Translations under genes and position numbers: made by a program
Assembly (NCBI RefSeq): GCF_000220395.1
Contig: NW_004085988.1
Span: 62,001 to 126,000, forward strand
Origin: Ichthyophthirius multifiliis
Taxonomy: Eukaryota > Ciliophora > Oligohymenophorea > Hymenostomatida
Length of the DNA stretch: 64,000 nucleotides
Reading direction: 5' to 3'
Shown here: piece by piece, positions 14,141 to 26,289 of the stretch
Numbering within the stretch: the first letter of the stretch is position 1
How the letters are laid out: the number at the start of each line of letters is the position of its first letter
The notes under the pieces: generated by a model
Told to the model about the DNA's origin: nothing
The model's database searches: none
The model's input: the letters and a program-made list of their open reading frames with translations, nothing else

Positions 14141-17100
14141 TCAATTTAATTTAGGAGGATACATAACTTTATAATAATCAGAAGGAATATTATAGATAAA
14201 TCTGTATAAGTGTAAATATATTTTTTTAACTATATTCTTCTTATAAAAGATTTATTTATCATATTAAAATTCATTTTTAAATTTTTTTGGTATAAGTAAT
14301 TTCTAATGAGAGCTTGCCAAAAACTTAATTAAGTTATTAATATTATTACATTAAATAATTTATTCATCTTTTAATTTATAACTTAAATATAATGAAAACT
14401 TTTCATTAACCTTTTTTACAATTTTTATATATTAATTTATATTAAGAAATATGAACAAAAAAAATACCTTTTTTACAAATGAAATAAATTATAAATCTTA
14501 ATATTTGAAGTTTTCATTATAATTATAGAAAAGAGATTAAAACTCTTTATTATTTAATATAAATTTATTAAATAAAAATAAAAATCATTAAATAATAATT
14601 ACATGAACGGACTGTTTATTCTAATATTTCTTTAACTACATATTAATTATGTATATATGTTTTTTTATAAAAGTTTAGTCCTTTAATAAATTTCATAATA
14701 ACTAATAAATTTTTATTCATTTTGAAAAATAAAATAATATAATGTATAATATTAAATATAGATTTTACTTATTAAAATAGCTATTAATCTAAAAGGAATT
14801 ATTTATATCAAAATCAATAAAAAAATACAGAAAATTAATGAATATTAAGTTTTCTTTTCATGCTACCAAGTAATCAAGTTTTTAAATTTTTCACAAAATC
14901 CAACAATTTAAAATAAATGATAATAAATAATTAATAAATATTTTTTATATTTTTTCATTTTCTTTAATATTCCTTCTAGTTCAACAATAGTCATTTATGA
15001 TAAATTTAAATATTTTTAAACCTAAATTTATTTTTTAGTAAAAACTTTTTCCTCAAAATAATCTTTATTTTAAATATCTAATTTTATCTTACTTTCTAAA
15101 AAGTTTTTTACTTTAATTCCATATTATTATTTATTTAATAAAGTAAAAATAATAAAAAATAAAATCGAATATTAAAAAAATTAGTTTAACTTAAATTAAA
15201 AAACAAATGTAATTAAAATCTAAAAAAATAAAAAATGTGAATATAATTAAATACAAAAAACTTACTATATAAAAAATTATTGATATTCTATGATATCTGA
15301 AGTTAAATAATTCAGAAATAGAGTTGAATTTATTTTTTACTTATGCTTTAATCCTTCTGATTCTATTTTTTGTAATTTTAAATTAAATTCTTTCATTATT
15401 TGTAAATTCAGTTTTACTTATCACAAAACTTTCATATAAATCAATTTCAGAATGAGCAAAAAAACTTTAAATATTTGAAAAATCATTAATTTTGCAAATT
15501 GCTACACCTATTTTTTCTTCTGATTAATTATAAATATTTAATTCGACATACTATTTTTTTTTTATATTTACAAAAAAAGAAGAATAAAAATATATTTTAT
15601 TTATTACAAAATTTTTATGTTTTTATATATTAATCTATAAATCTTGTATTTATAATTAGCAAGTTCCTAATTATGATTCTTTTAGACCATCACTGAATAC
15701 TCCCATTTAATATTATTATTTCCATAATTAGAGTTCTATAAAAGAATAATTATTAAATATTGGCAAAAATATTTTAGTAGAATAATTAATCTAATTTTCT
15801 TATTTTAATTATTTTTTGTGAAGATTTATTTATATTTAATTATGTAATATTTTAACAAAATAATTTGCAAATTTCTCACTTTTAAGTAGTATAATATTTT
15901 AAACTTTATTATTTAAAAACAAACTAATTAAATATATATAATTAAAAAAAAAATACTTTCTAAAATTATTTTTCCTGTAGATTTGTATTTTTTATTAATT
16001 TAATTAGACTATTCTATTCTTTTTTTAAATAAAGTTAAATATTCAATATTTTATTTATTATCACAATCTTAAATATTTTCCATTATTAGGATTTATTTAA
16101 CAAAATTAGACTTTATAAGCATCAAATTAATGCCCTAAACTCTAATTATTATTTTTTAAATATATTTTTTAATCAAAATATAATTTTACTAAGACAGATA
16201 TTTCATTATTTTATTTCATTTGTTATTAGATGCATATTTATATTTAATCACATGGAATAACAAATTCACATGAACTATGTGCATTTTTAAATATTTATAT
16301 AACATCATCTAAAAAATTAATAGAGCATTTTAGCCATTCATCATTATTATTTATTTTAAAAAATCTTATTTTATTTTTTAATATAAAAAAAAAAATGAAA
16401 ATATTAGTAATTTTATATTACAAATCAAATGTTTTTATTTTTTCATCATTCAATTATTATTCTTTTTTTTCTTTTTTAATTTAGTTAATCTAATTAGTTT
16501 ATTATGCGCTTTTTATTATTTATAAAATTGATTTCTTAAGCTTTTTTCAAATATTAAACAATAAAACAAATTATATATGTCTATATTTAAAATATTAATA
16601 TTTACTTAGGCCTATTTTTTCTCAATTTAAATTTAATCGGTATCATCAAAATCGATAATTTCTTTTAAATATTTATAACCTTTAGCTTAAATTTTATTTT
16701 ATATTTCCTAAACACTTTTTAATACTTATGTATCAGAATCATTATTTAATAATTATTAAACATATTAATATGATCCAATAATTTATTCTAAATTTTATAT
16801 TTTATTAAATTTGGAATGTTCTAAAAGTGTAGAAGCAGTAAAAGACTATGAATGTTAATTGATATTAAATTAATTTTATGGACTTTATTAATTTAATTAT
16901 TTTTATTTAATTTCTTATTCTTTTTGATCAATATATACTTATAATTTATCTTTTTATTTATTATTTAATAACTACATATCTTTTTCCTATTCTAATCGTA
17001 TTCCAACTAAAAATAATTTGTTTATAAAATAATATATTTATAAATAAAAATAAAACATAAAAATTTATAAATCATTTGTCTAGCCATTTGTTTGCTTTTC

Positions 17101-17782
17101 AAATTTAAATTAGTTTGTACTATTAATGCATCCATAATTTTCTCAAATTATTCATCCCTTTTCAATTACTTCTAAAAAACTTTTATTTTTCCAGGAAATT
17201 CAGGTAAAATAATATTTGGAAATTAAATAGTTGCCTTAAAAAATATAATTCAATAGAAAATAAATATAAAAAAATTAATAAATAAATATGTTAATAATAA
17301 TTTTAAGAGATAATATTTTTTAATTTTTTAATTTATAAAAATAAATATATAATTATTTATTTAATTTAACTGCTTCATATAAACCTTTGAAATGTTAGCT
17401 TTCTTTATATACTATATCTTTAAAATGCATATTTTCAAATTATGCTTCTATATGAATATGAAATTTCTATTATTTTATTTTTTTAAATTAAAAAAATTCG
17501 ATAAGTTTTTTTTTTTTTTTTTAAATGATATACTGCATGATTTAAAAGCTTTTTTTCTTCTTGTATTTTAAATACTATATTACCTTATTCGAAATTTTAT
17601 AAACTTATTTTAAATTAACTCTTTATATCATTTTAATGATTTTCAATTTAATTAAAAGATTACTAATTATCATCGGTATCTATTTAATTTTTGTTAATAA
17701 AATATATAATATATCAATTATAAATCATACTGGATAAATATGTATTCGAATTATCTAAATTATTAGAAGTGCTTTTAATCAT
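14141..17782 (-). CDS. C2-type membrane protein with MCTP-like C-terminal region
   Basis: The start codon at 17782 gives MIKSTSNNLDNSNTYLS, interrupted by an intron at 17680-17730. Coding then continues with Gln-rich helices, a segment ILPEFPGKIKVFQKQLKRDE and further blocks separated by several introns and possible frame breaks. The C-terminal third has beta-rich, C2-like stretches (VELNIYNQSEEKIGVAICKI; FVISKTEFTNNERIQFKI). Next come hydrophobic segments including SLIFCIFLLILIQIIPFRLI, preceded by ITWQHEKKTQ, and a terminal LYRFIYNIPSDYYKVMYPP followed by TGA at 14141-14143. A Trp-rich entry, two membrane helices with IPFR, then a tail of the form RxxPS are typical of the C-terminal region of multiple-C2, transmembrane (MCTP/PRT_C) proteins, which sit in ER or endosomal membranes and bind phospholipid. 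The N-terminal part might contain a PX-like segment, but that is weak. Exon borders are approximate. It is transcribed away from the coiled-coil gene across a 223-bp divergent spacer. Confidence 0.6.
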
Positions 17783-18005
17783 AATTACTGAAATATTATT
17801 TTTAAATTATTATAAAAAAATAGTTAATCCAAATATATAAATAAATATTATTAGATATAAAATTAATTCTTTTATATATATTTTTTTTAATTCAATATTT
17901 AACTAATCTGTTTTTTTTATTATAAAAATAACCATTAAAAAATTAAAATAAATCGCTTAAATATAAAGTTTTAAATAAAAGCAAAATAAAAAAGGAAAAA
18001 TAAAA
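17783..18005. promoter_or_regulatory. divergent intergenic spacer
   Basis: A 223-bp spacer between two divergently oriented start codons, so both promoters must lie here or overlap the 5' ends. It is A/T rich throughout, with A-runs just before the plus-strand ATG (context AAAAATGAG). No specific factor site is recognisable. Confidence 0.4.
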
Positions 18006-20623
18006 ATGAGTCTATCTAATTTAGCATAGTTCGGTTAAATGGGTTTAAATTAAAATTATTCTTAATACTAAAATTCACCTATAAAAGATTTTTCATAGGT
18101 TAATCAGTTTCCTTATTTCCCTGTTTAAATTTTAATGGTTCCATATTAAGTATAACCTACTATGATAAACTCTTCTTTTATGTCTCATCCATAACCAACA
18201 GTATTACAAATAATTCCTTATTAATAAGATTAATCATAAAACCAAGCCAAACAATAATATTAAAATGAATAAAATATATCCTAAAATAATATAATGAATT
18301 AATATTAAGAAAGTCCTAAAATAATAAAAAAAAAGTTAAGTTTTTAAAACCAATTAAATTTTGAAGGAAAGCCAAGCTAAAATTTTCTTGAAACACAAAA
18401 TTAAAATTAAAAATGGTAATAACAATAAGAATATTAAAATATTTTAAAAACTCAATAAGAAATAAAAAAGTTTAAAAATGAGCAATTAAAAGAATAGGAA
18501 AAATTAGAACTAGAAAAACTTATGTAGGAAAAATTAATATAATAATTGTATAATAAAGCAGCCATTCAAAGAGATTCAAATGGGAATATTTTAACTACGA
18601 AAATAAGGCCTGGAAATAGAAATTTTTAAAGCATGGATTGGTTTTCAGGAAATTAATAATATCCAAATAATATGGAAACTACTAAAAATATTTTTTATAA
18701 GCATAGTAGTGTATGTTGTTTATATTTTTAAAGGAATTAAGTATTTTTTTAAAAAAAATTAAAATTATAAAGATTCCAGATTTAGAAATAATTAATTAAG
18801 ATATTAAATAGAAAAGAGATTTAGAGAAAAAAATATAAGTAGAAAGATAACAATTTTAAAGTTAAAGTAATATCGATGATATTCATTAAAATTCAAATCA
18901 TATTAGATAAAGCTATGATTCTCGTTAAGATTTAGAAAAGCTTAAAAAAGCAGAATAAGCTATTTAACTATAAAAAGACATTCTTGAGCTTAGAAAAATA
19001 TAAGATATTAGAGACGGATAACTTGAAGATTTAAGAATATAAAGAGAAAGATTAGATAACGAATAATAATTATAAATTTAATAAAAATAATTAAAAATAA
19101 ATATTGAGTAAATAAAAAAAAAAAATATTATAATATAAACAAAAATAATGAAAAAAATTAGCCAAAGTAAATAATATAGTGAATAGTAAAATAATGATGA
19201 AAAACAAGAAAAAATGCAATATGAATAAAAATAAGACCTAGAAAAAATCAAGCAAAAAATATTAGGAGAAATCCCTTAAGAAATTTCAAAAATAGTAAAA
19301 TAAACCATAAACGGAGAAATTCAATCTATTAGATATGAAATAAATTTTCATAAAAATAATATAGAAGAACAAATATAATAAATTAAAAGCCAAATAGATA
19401 AAGCAAATGAAAAAAAGGAATAAACAGATATTAATTTAAATTCTTTGAATGAATAATTAAGCAAATAAAACATAAATAATTTACAAAAAAATAGCTATAC
19501 ATATGAATCTTTTATTAAGATGCAAAAGTCGAATATTTATGCCAGTAAAGATATTTTCCTTTTACCAAAATAAAAATACAAAATAGAAAATGAATAACCT
19601 TTGAAATAAAAAAGTGAATTAATTGAAAATAAAAAATGTGTAATTAAAAAAAAAGAATAACCAGATTTTATTGAAACAAAGCCTTATAGAGTAAGCTAGG
19701 TTTTGGAAATTCCTGGAACATTTATATAGGATAAAGATGATATAGATGCATATAAAAAATATTTAGTAAAAAACAAAAAGAGATTAAATAGAATGGAGAA
19801 GATAGAATTAGTGAAAGAATAATAATAAAAATATGAATAAATTAATTAATTTTTTGCAAAAAGCACAACTTAAAGTGATTCTGATGATGACCTAAAATTG
19901 CCAACAAAAGATAGTCATTAGAAATAAATTAGATATAATTCTGTGAATATTTAAAAAGATAATTTATAAAATAATTGCTAAATTTAATAATAAAATGAAT
20001 AATAATTTTCTTTAGAAAAAATAAGAAAAAAGAGCTCATAGACTTCATTTAAAAAAGAACTTAAATAATTTATATAATTACCATAATTAGTGTAAAAAAA
20101 TAGTCCTTAATTTTAATAAAATAGTATTTAAATACAATAATAGTAAATATAATAAAACAATCCGATAAATAGCATTTAGATATAATAATAACCAAAATAA
20201 ATATAATAAAATCAATTTAGAAATAGTATTTAGATATAATAAGAATTAAAATTAAGTTAATAAATATAAACTAATAATAATATAGAAGTATAAGAATAAT
20301 AAGAAACAAAATTAAGTGAACCTAAAAATAGCATTTTAATTGAGCAATCGTAGGAAAATAGACAAAGCTAATAAATTTAACATAAAAAAAGCCAATAATT
20401 CTCATAGATTTCGCAATAAAATAATAAATTAACTATTTAAAATGAATTAAGAAATAGTTAGTAATTAAAATATAATTAATTGAATAATAGTTAATAAGTT
20501 TAAATTGAAAAAAGTATTTAATTAAATATAATTAATGAAAATAAAAATAATATTTATTAATCAAAAATAGAAAGAAACAGTTAAATTTCACAATAAAATA
20601 ATTTAAATATACAAAATTAATGA
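18006..20623 (+). CDS. Gln-rich coiled-coil protein with NSIQIQQ repeats
   Basis: Two exons (18006-18710 and 18773-20623; intron 62 bp) encode 851 residues, beginning MSLSNLAQFGQMGLNQNYSQ and ending at TGA. The first 200 residues are Gln/Asn/Pro rich, then come charged helices with heptad-like spacing (EKLELEKLMQEKLIQQL, and from exon 2 IPDLEIINQDIKQKRDLEKK onward for about 350 residues). A conserved-looking island reads KPYRVSQVLEIPGTFIQDKD. The C-terminal quarter has three near-copies of NSIQIQQ (about 20120-20250) in a Q-rich tail. The combination suggests a structural or scaffolding protein, possibly basal-body or cytoskeletal, but no named family is recognised. The frame is clean throughout, with no internal TGA and no frame break. 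Confidence 0.8.
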
Positions 20624-20779
20624 AAATAAATAAAAGCTTGAATATTTTTATAAACTTAAAATATTTTTTTAATTAAAAATAATAAAAAAATTATTTTTTT
20701 ACTAATTAAAAATTTTAGAAAAATAAAACAAATGTAAAAATAAAATTATCTAACAAAAAAAAATTAAATTTTAAAATAA

Positions 20780-20821
<42 letters not shown>

Positions 20822-21328
20822 TAAGTTGAGAATTCTTATAAAAAGTTTATAAAATTTTTAGTTAATAAAGAATTATTGTTAATAAATAAAATAAATAATT
20901 ATGCTTATTAATAATAATAAAACAGATTTTATTTCTTAAATTTTTGTAATTAAAATTATTTCTTTAATAAAAAATAATAAAATACTTTAAATAATTACAT
21001 TTTCTATATAAAACAATCTTTTTAATCTTGCTAATTTTTATATATATATAGTAATGTTTTTTTTTGTTAAATTTATAAAATAACATTTCAATTAGATATG
21101 ATATAAACTTTTAAAAACTAAAATATATAATGAAATATTTGTTATTAATTTAATATATGTAAAAAAATAAACTTTATTACAATCTAATATATTTTATATA
21201 TAAAAAATAAAAATATATTTTGTTAAATAATTAATTTACTAAAATTATAAACTGAAAAAATCTATAAATATTAATAATGATATTTTTTCGAATATAATAA
21301 TAATAATCAATATTTTTTTATATTTATT
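20624..21328. other. intergenic, includes (AT)n
   Basis: Region between two convergent genes. It holds a (TA)n microsatellite at about 20783-20817 and A/T homopolymers. No coding or RNA gene is seen. Confidence 0.5.
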
Positions 21329-22050
21329 TCAATCCTCATTATCTTCGTCAGCTTCCGTTCCTGCAATATTAAGAAACATTTAAAGCCAAAGTTTATCTTC
21401 AACTTTATCTTCAATTTTCTTTTCTTTATTAATAATTGATTTTAGTCTTTCGAATTTCTCATTATTTTCAGTATCAGTTGCAAAGTTTTTAATTAATTTT
21501 GAAATTTTTACATTTTTTTTCTTATTTTTCTCTTTATGAGCAGGTAATTTTTATAATTATTATAAATTAATTTCTGATAATATTTAATCATTGAATTTTA
21601 TTTCTTCCTATTCCTCTTCATTGTCTTCTGTAAAAGTGTTCTAGCCTTAATTTTATTCATCATTTTTATTATTATTTTTTTAAATATTAAATTCCTATTC
21701 GAAATTATTATCTTCGGTATTTTTTTACTCTTCAATTCCTATTAAATATTAATTTCTTTATTTAAATCTAATATTTGGATGTTTTCCTGTTTTTTTACTT
21801 ATAAAGAATTACTGCTTTTTTAAATAGATAAAGTATCTTATTTTGTATTATTAATAGGTCCAATTTATAATATTTTTTTAAAATTTTCATTTTAAATTTA
21901 ACTATTTTGATCATTTTAATTTTTTTATTTATCTTAATGACTCATATAAATGAAAGCGATTGCTATTGAACTTGTGACTATAAAAGGTACATTTTTAGAA
22001 AAATCATCCCATGAAGGAATCTTTTATAATAATTTATTTGTAAAATTCAT
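21329..22050 (-). CDS. small protein with one N-terminal membrane segment
   Basis: The protein begins MNFTNKLLQKIPSWDDFSKN, followed by a single hydrophobic helix (VPFIVTSSIAIAFIYM, residues about 21-36), then a charged, Gln/Asn-rich body. It ends in an acidic tail (FLNIAGTEADEDNED) before TGA at 21329-21331. About 240 residues. The reading frame must change once: the N-terminal frame holds to about residue 56, and the downstream frame starts near the A7 run (T7 on the given strand, 21873-21879). The gene length of 722 bp is not a multiple of three, consistent with one base missing. It is probably a bitopic membrane protein of the ER, mitochondrion or peroxisome; I recognise no family. Its 3' end faces the coiled-coil gene. 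Confidence 0.6.
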
Positions 22051-22425
22051 ATTTATTATTCTTTTTTGATGTGAATAAAAAATATATATATATTTTTTTT
22101 TTTAATATTAGTTTATTAAAATATATAATTTTATATATTTACATATATTTGTTATTAAAAATAATATATAAATTATTGTAAGTTTTTATTTATATTTGTT
22201 AATTTTTATGTATATATAATTAATTTGAATTAAATATAAATAAATAAAAAATATAATAATTTATATAAATATAAATAAATATTAATATATATTTTATAAA
22301 TATTTAACTAAACATAGATTTTAAAAAGTAAAAAAAATAAAAAATAATAATAACTAAAAAAAAATAAAAAAAAAATACTATTAAAATTTTAATATTATTT
22401 TGTTATTATTATTATTATTATTATA

Positions 22426-22474
<49 letters not shown>

Positions 22475-23615
22475 TTTTTATTATTGTTATTATTAATAAT
22501 TTTTTTTTATTATTATATTTAAATTCACTTATTTTATATTTATATCTTTTTTTTTTTTTTATTTTATATTATATCATTAAATTTATTTTACTTATATTAT
22601 GATAATTCAATTTATAAAATTTTGCATATATTTTTTATTATATTATAGTTGTACTTTTTTTCTTTTAATTTTATTGTTAAAAATCTTATCAATATATAAA
22701 TAATTAAATAATTATTATTTTAATTCTCAATATTTATTTAAATCTTATTTTTTTAGTTATAATTTTTTTTTTTTTATAATATAAGAAGATCATTTATAAA
22801 AATATAATTATTCTTAAAACAAAATAATTTTCTTTAACGTTATTTTTTAACCTAAATATAATTTTATGAGCTTATTTATAAATAAATATAATTTATATTA
22901 TAATATAAATAATAAACAATATATCCAAGTTATTTTTATACTCTTGCAATTCCTAATTTGTTTAGAATTAAATAAACTTTTTATTTTATCCTTTATATTT
23001 GATAATTTTATTATTTATTTATTTTCAGAATAAAATACTATATTTTATTGCTTAATTTTTATGTAAAATTAAATTATAATTTAAATATTATAAACTAATA
23101 ATTATTACTGATAAAAATTTCATTATTAATATTTTTTTTTATTTTTAATGATTTGATATATTTTTATATACGAATAAATATTTTTTATTATGACTTGTTT
23201 ATTTTTTATAAAATTTAAAAACTCTATATAAATTATATATTAGATATCTACCTATTAATAATAAACTAATTTATATAAATTTATATATCTTAGAAGTTAT
23301 ATATAATATTAATTTAAAATTAAATATAATATTTTTTTTTAATCTTAATATATTTGTTTTTTTTGCTTATTTTCAATTTATTAATGAATTATATATTTCG
23401 AAATAAATTTATTATATTTATAAATATTATTAAACAATGTATTTTAAAATAATTAACTCAAAAATAATATTTTTTTTTAAAAAAATATTTTTATAAACAA
23501 ATTAAAATAATTAAAATAATAATCAAAAATACATAAAATATAAAAAAAATTATTAAAAGATATAATAAGAAAAAAAAAAATGGATATATTAAATAATTTT
23601 TATTTATTAATTATT
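22051..23615. other. AT-rich intergenic region
   Basis: About 1.5 kb with no protein-like frame. It contains an (ATT)n microsatellite and long A and T runs. It separates two minus-strand genes. Confidence 0.5.
22401..22500. repeat. (ATT)n microsatellite
   Basis: Imperfect ATT repeat of about 100 bp, interrupted by TTTTATT and TTGTT units, in non-coding DNA. Confidence 0.8.
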
Positions 23616-25822
23616 TCATTATTTTAATTAGTAATAAGTATTATTTATTGGATCATAATAACAATTAAAAACTGGATCAAATATTACTTCTAAAAATTCA
23701 TATTATTAATCTTCTTCTTTATCCTCATCTTTTTATTCATATACATCATTTTATAATACAATAGTTTAATTATTTTTTTTTGTAATTACAGAATTACCCT
23801 ACAAATGAACAAAAACTATTAATATTATTATTTAAACTATTTTCCATATCATCATTGATTATATTATTAAATCTACTTTCATATATATTGTTTTAGTTTT
23901 TCTAATATTATTAATTTTCATCCTAAGTGTTTTCAAGACTATTATTTATTTCAATACTCTTAAAATCATTTATTTAGTTTTATTTTTATAAAGTAAATTA
24001 ATTTTAATCACTTTATTAAAATTCAAAATTTTAATTTTTTTTTTGAGAAGAAGATACAGATTAATTATTAATTATTTCTTCTGTTTCTAATTATAATTCG
24101 TTTTTTTTTACCGAAGATTTTTTTGGTGTATTTTCTTATATTTCTTATATTTTATTAATTAAGTAATTATTATCTTTTATTTTATTCATTTTTTGTGTTT
24201 TCGAATTTCCAGATTTTTATTTGTTTTCTTATTCGATGCTTTTGTTTAGATTTTTTTATATTATTGATTTTTTATTATTTTATATTTATTTATCATTATT
24301 ATTTTCATCTATAATTTATTAGACTTTGTGTTTATCTTATTTATTTGGCTAATTTAGCCATGGATTATTTTTTTTAAGTTGGTAATTTAGTGTAGTTTAT
24401 GAATCTTTTTATTTAGTAGTTTTCTTTATTTATATTTATAAATATAAGTATATATGTTTATAATTTTTTACTATTTATTTTTTATTATTATTTAAATTTC
24501 CTATTTCTTTTTCTAAGAATTATTCTTTTTCAGAAACATTATTTACCTTTTATTAATTAAATGATGTTTTTTATATTTAAATATGTTCTTTTTAATTTAA
24601 ATTATTATTTTGATATTAATGTTATTATTTATTAACAGAATCTGATATTTTTTTGATTTATAAAACTGCTGTATTACAATTAATTTACAGTTTTTATTCT
24701 AAATTTACAAAATTATTAATTTTAGTTTTATTTTTTTATTCTTAAGATTATTTTTTTGGAGATTTATTCTTTTAATTAATTTTTTAATTGACTTTTATAT
24801 TCGTTTTTTGTTTAATTGTATTACTTTTATTAAATAAATTTTCTATATTTTCAACTTAAATATTTTATTCATTTTTGATCTACAAGTTATCACGAATTAC
24901 TTAATAATATATTAACTAATTTGCATATTAAAGCCCTTCAGGAAAACTAAAACATTTAGGAATATCCTCACTTTTTTTTAATATATATTTATATTTTTTT
25001 TAAATATAAAAATATGTCAATATACCTTTATTAATAGTATTAATATGTTTATATTTCTTAATCTTCGTTTCCATATGTAAATAAAGGATTTTTCATTGTA
25101 AATATTCTTCTTAATTTACATTAAGAACCAATAATTATACTATCTATAGATCTAAAAGTTTAACCTTTTTTTTATTATTTATTTTTTTATTTAATATATG
25201 AAACCTTTCCATACTTCCATAAAACTATTAGTATCAATACTTAAATTAAGCCATATTCCATGTTTTATTATATAATTAGGCACTTTTACATGAAAAAAAT
25301 TATTTTCTATTTTATTTTATCTATTAATAAAATTAATTCTCCTTTTGGTCTTTTATTTATATTATTAATTTTAAAAAAAGTAATATTTTTTTTGTTATAT
25401 ACTCGAGATGTATCAGCTATTATTATTTCTAAATTCCAAGCAGAAGTAATAGGTAAATATATTTAAAAAACTAAAAATTATTAAATTAAGCATAATTCCT
25501 ATTTATCTTCTTTTGGAAATTTCATTTTTGTTTAATGTCCCTCAATTTAAAATACATATTCCTTTTTTTTTTTTCATATTTCATATTTTATAAATTTCAG
25601 TTTTTTTTTTTTTTAATTTTTGAAAAATAACCTTTCATTTCTTTATCATATATTTTATGAAATCCATTATTTGTATTAATTTTAAATAAATTTGCACATT
25701 CTTATTCTTTTTCTTTATTTGCTTTTTTATTATTTGTTATTCTATTATTAATAAATAAAATTATAACTTTTGGCATCATAAATTTCAACAAATGGACCAC
25801 TTTAATATGCATTTTAAAACAT
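23616..25822 (-). CDS. CFAP20-domain protein (CFAP20DC-like)
   Basis: The N-terminus reads MFQNAYQSGPFVEIYDAK, matching the start of the CFAP20 domain family in its CFAP20DC (human C3orf67) form. Later blocks appear in order: FQIEGHQTKMKFPKEDKQEL, then LIQQFLVFQIYLP, then a stretch with IIIADTSR, then HVKVPNYIIKHGIWLNLSID, then SIDSIIIGSQCKLRRIFTMK. These align with the family's LPKEN-LGLIQRFLVLQIY, IKRKIWCNLCID and ANCKLRKIFTLK blocks. After the domain the protein is Gln/Asn/Ser rich and low complexity. The C-terminus is DPVFNCYYDPINNTYYQLKQ then TGA. CFAP20 itself is an inner-junction protein of axonemal doublet microtubules; the DC subfamily's job is less clear. Several short introns break the domain, and exon edges are approximate. 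Confidence 0.8.
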
Positions 25823-26289
25823 TTTTTATGCCTTTAAAAATATTCTTTATTATTTTTAAAAAAAATTTTTATATATATTTAAAAAAAAACTTTAAATAAA
25901 AATATTATTAAGAATTAATATATAGATAGATATATATTTTTTTATAAAAAAAATAAACATATAATATTCATTCATTATATAAGAATTTATTTTTTTACAT
26001 ATATACTTTCTATAAATAATGTTTTTTTATTATAAAAAATTAAATTTATAAATAATTATTTTAATATAATTATTATTAAACATAATATATATTAATAAAT
26101 TAATAAAAATAACTAAAATCAAAAACATAACGTACAAAACTTTAAAAAGAATAATATTAAAAAAAACAACAAATTTTTTATCATAATTCCTAAATATGAA
26201 TAAAAATATAAAAATGAAACCTAAATTAATAATTATTTATATATTTACAAATAATACAATAAAAAAATAAATAATAAATAATCAACTTC
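25823..26289. other. AT-rich intergenic region
   Basis: Spacer upstream of the minus-strand CFAP20DC-like gene and before the channel relic. Only A/T tracts are visible. Confidence 0.4.

Noticed and set aside
25260-25466. Plus-strand 68-codon ORF
   Set aside because: Antisense to the CFAP20-domain exons, whose family motifs settle the strand.
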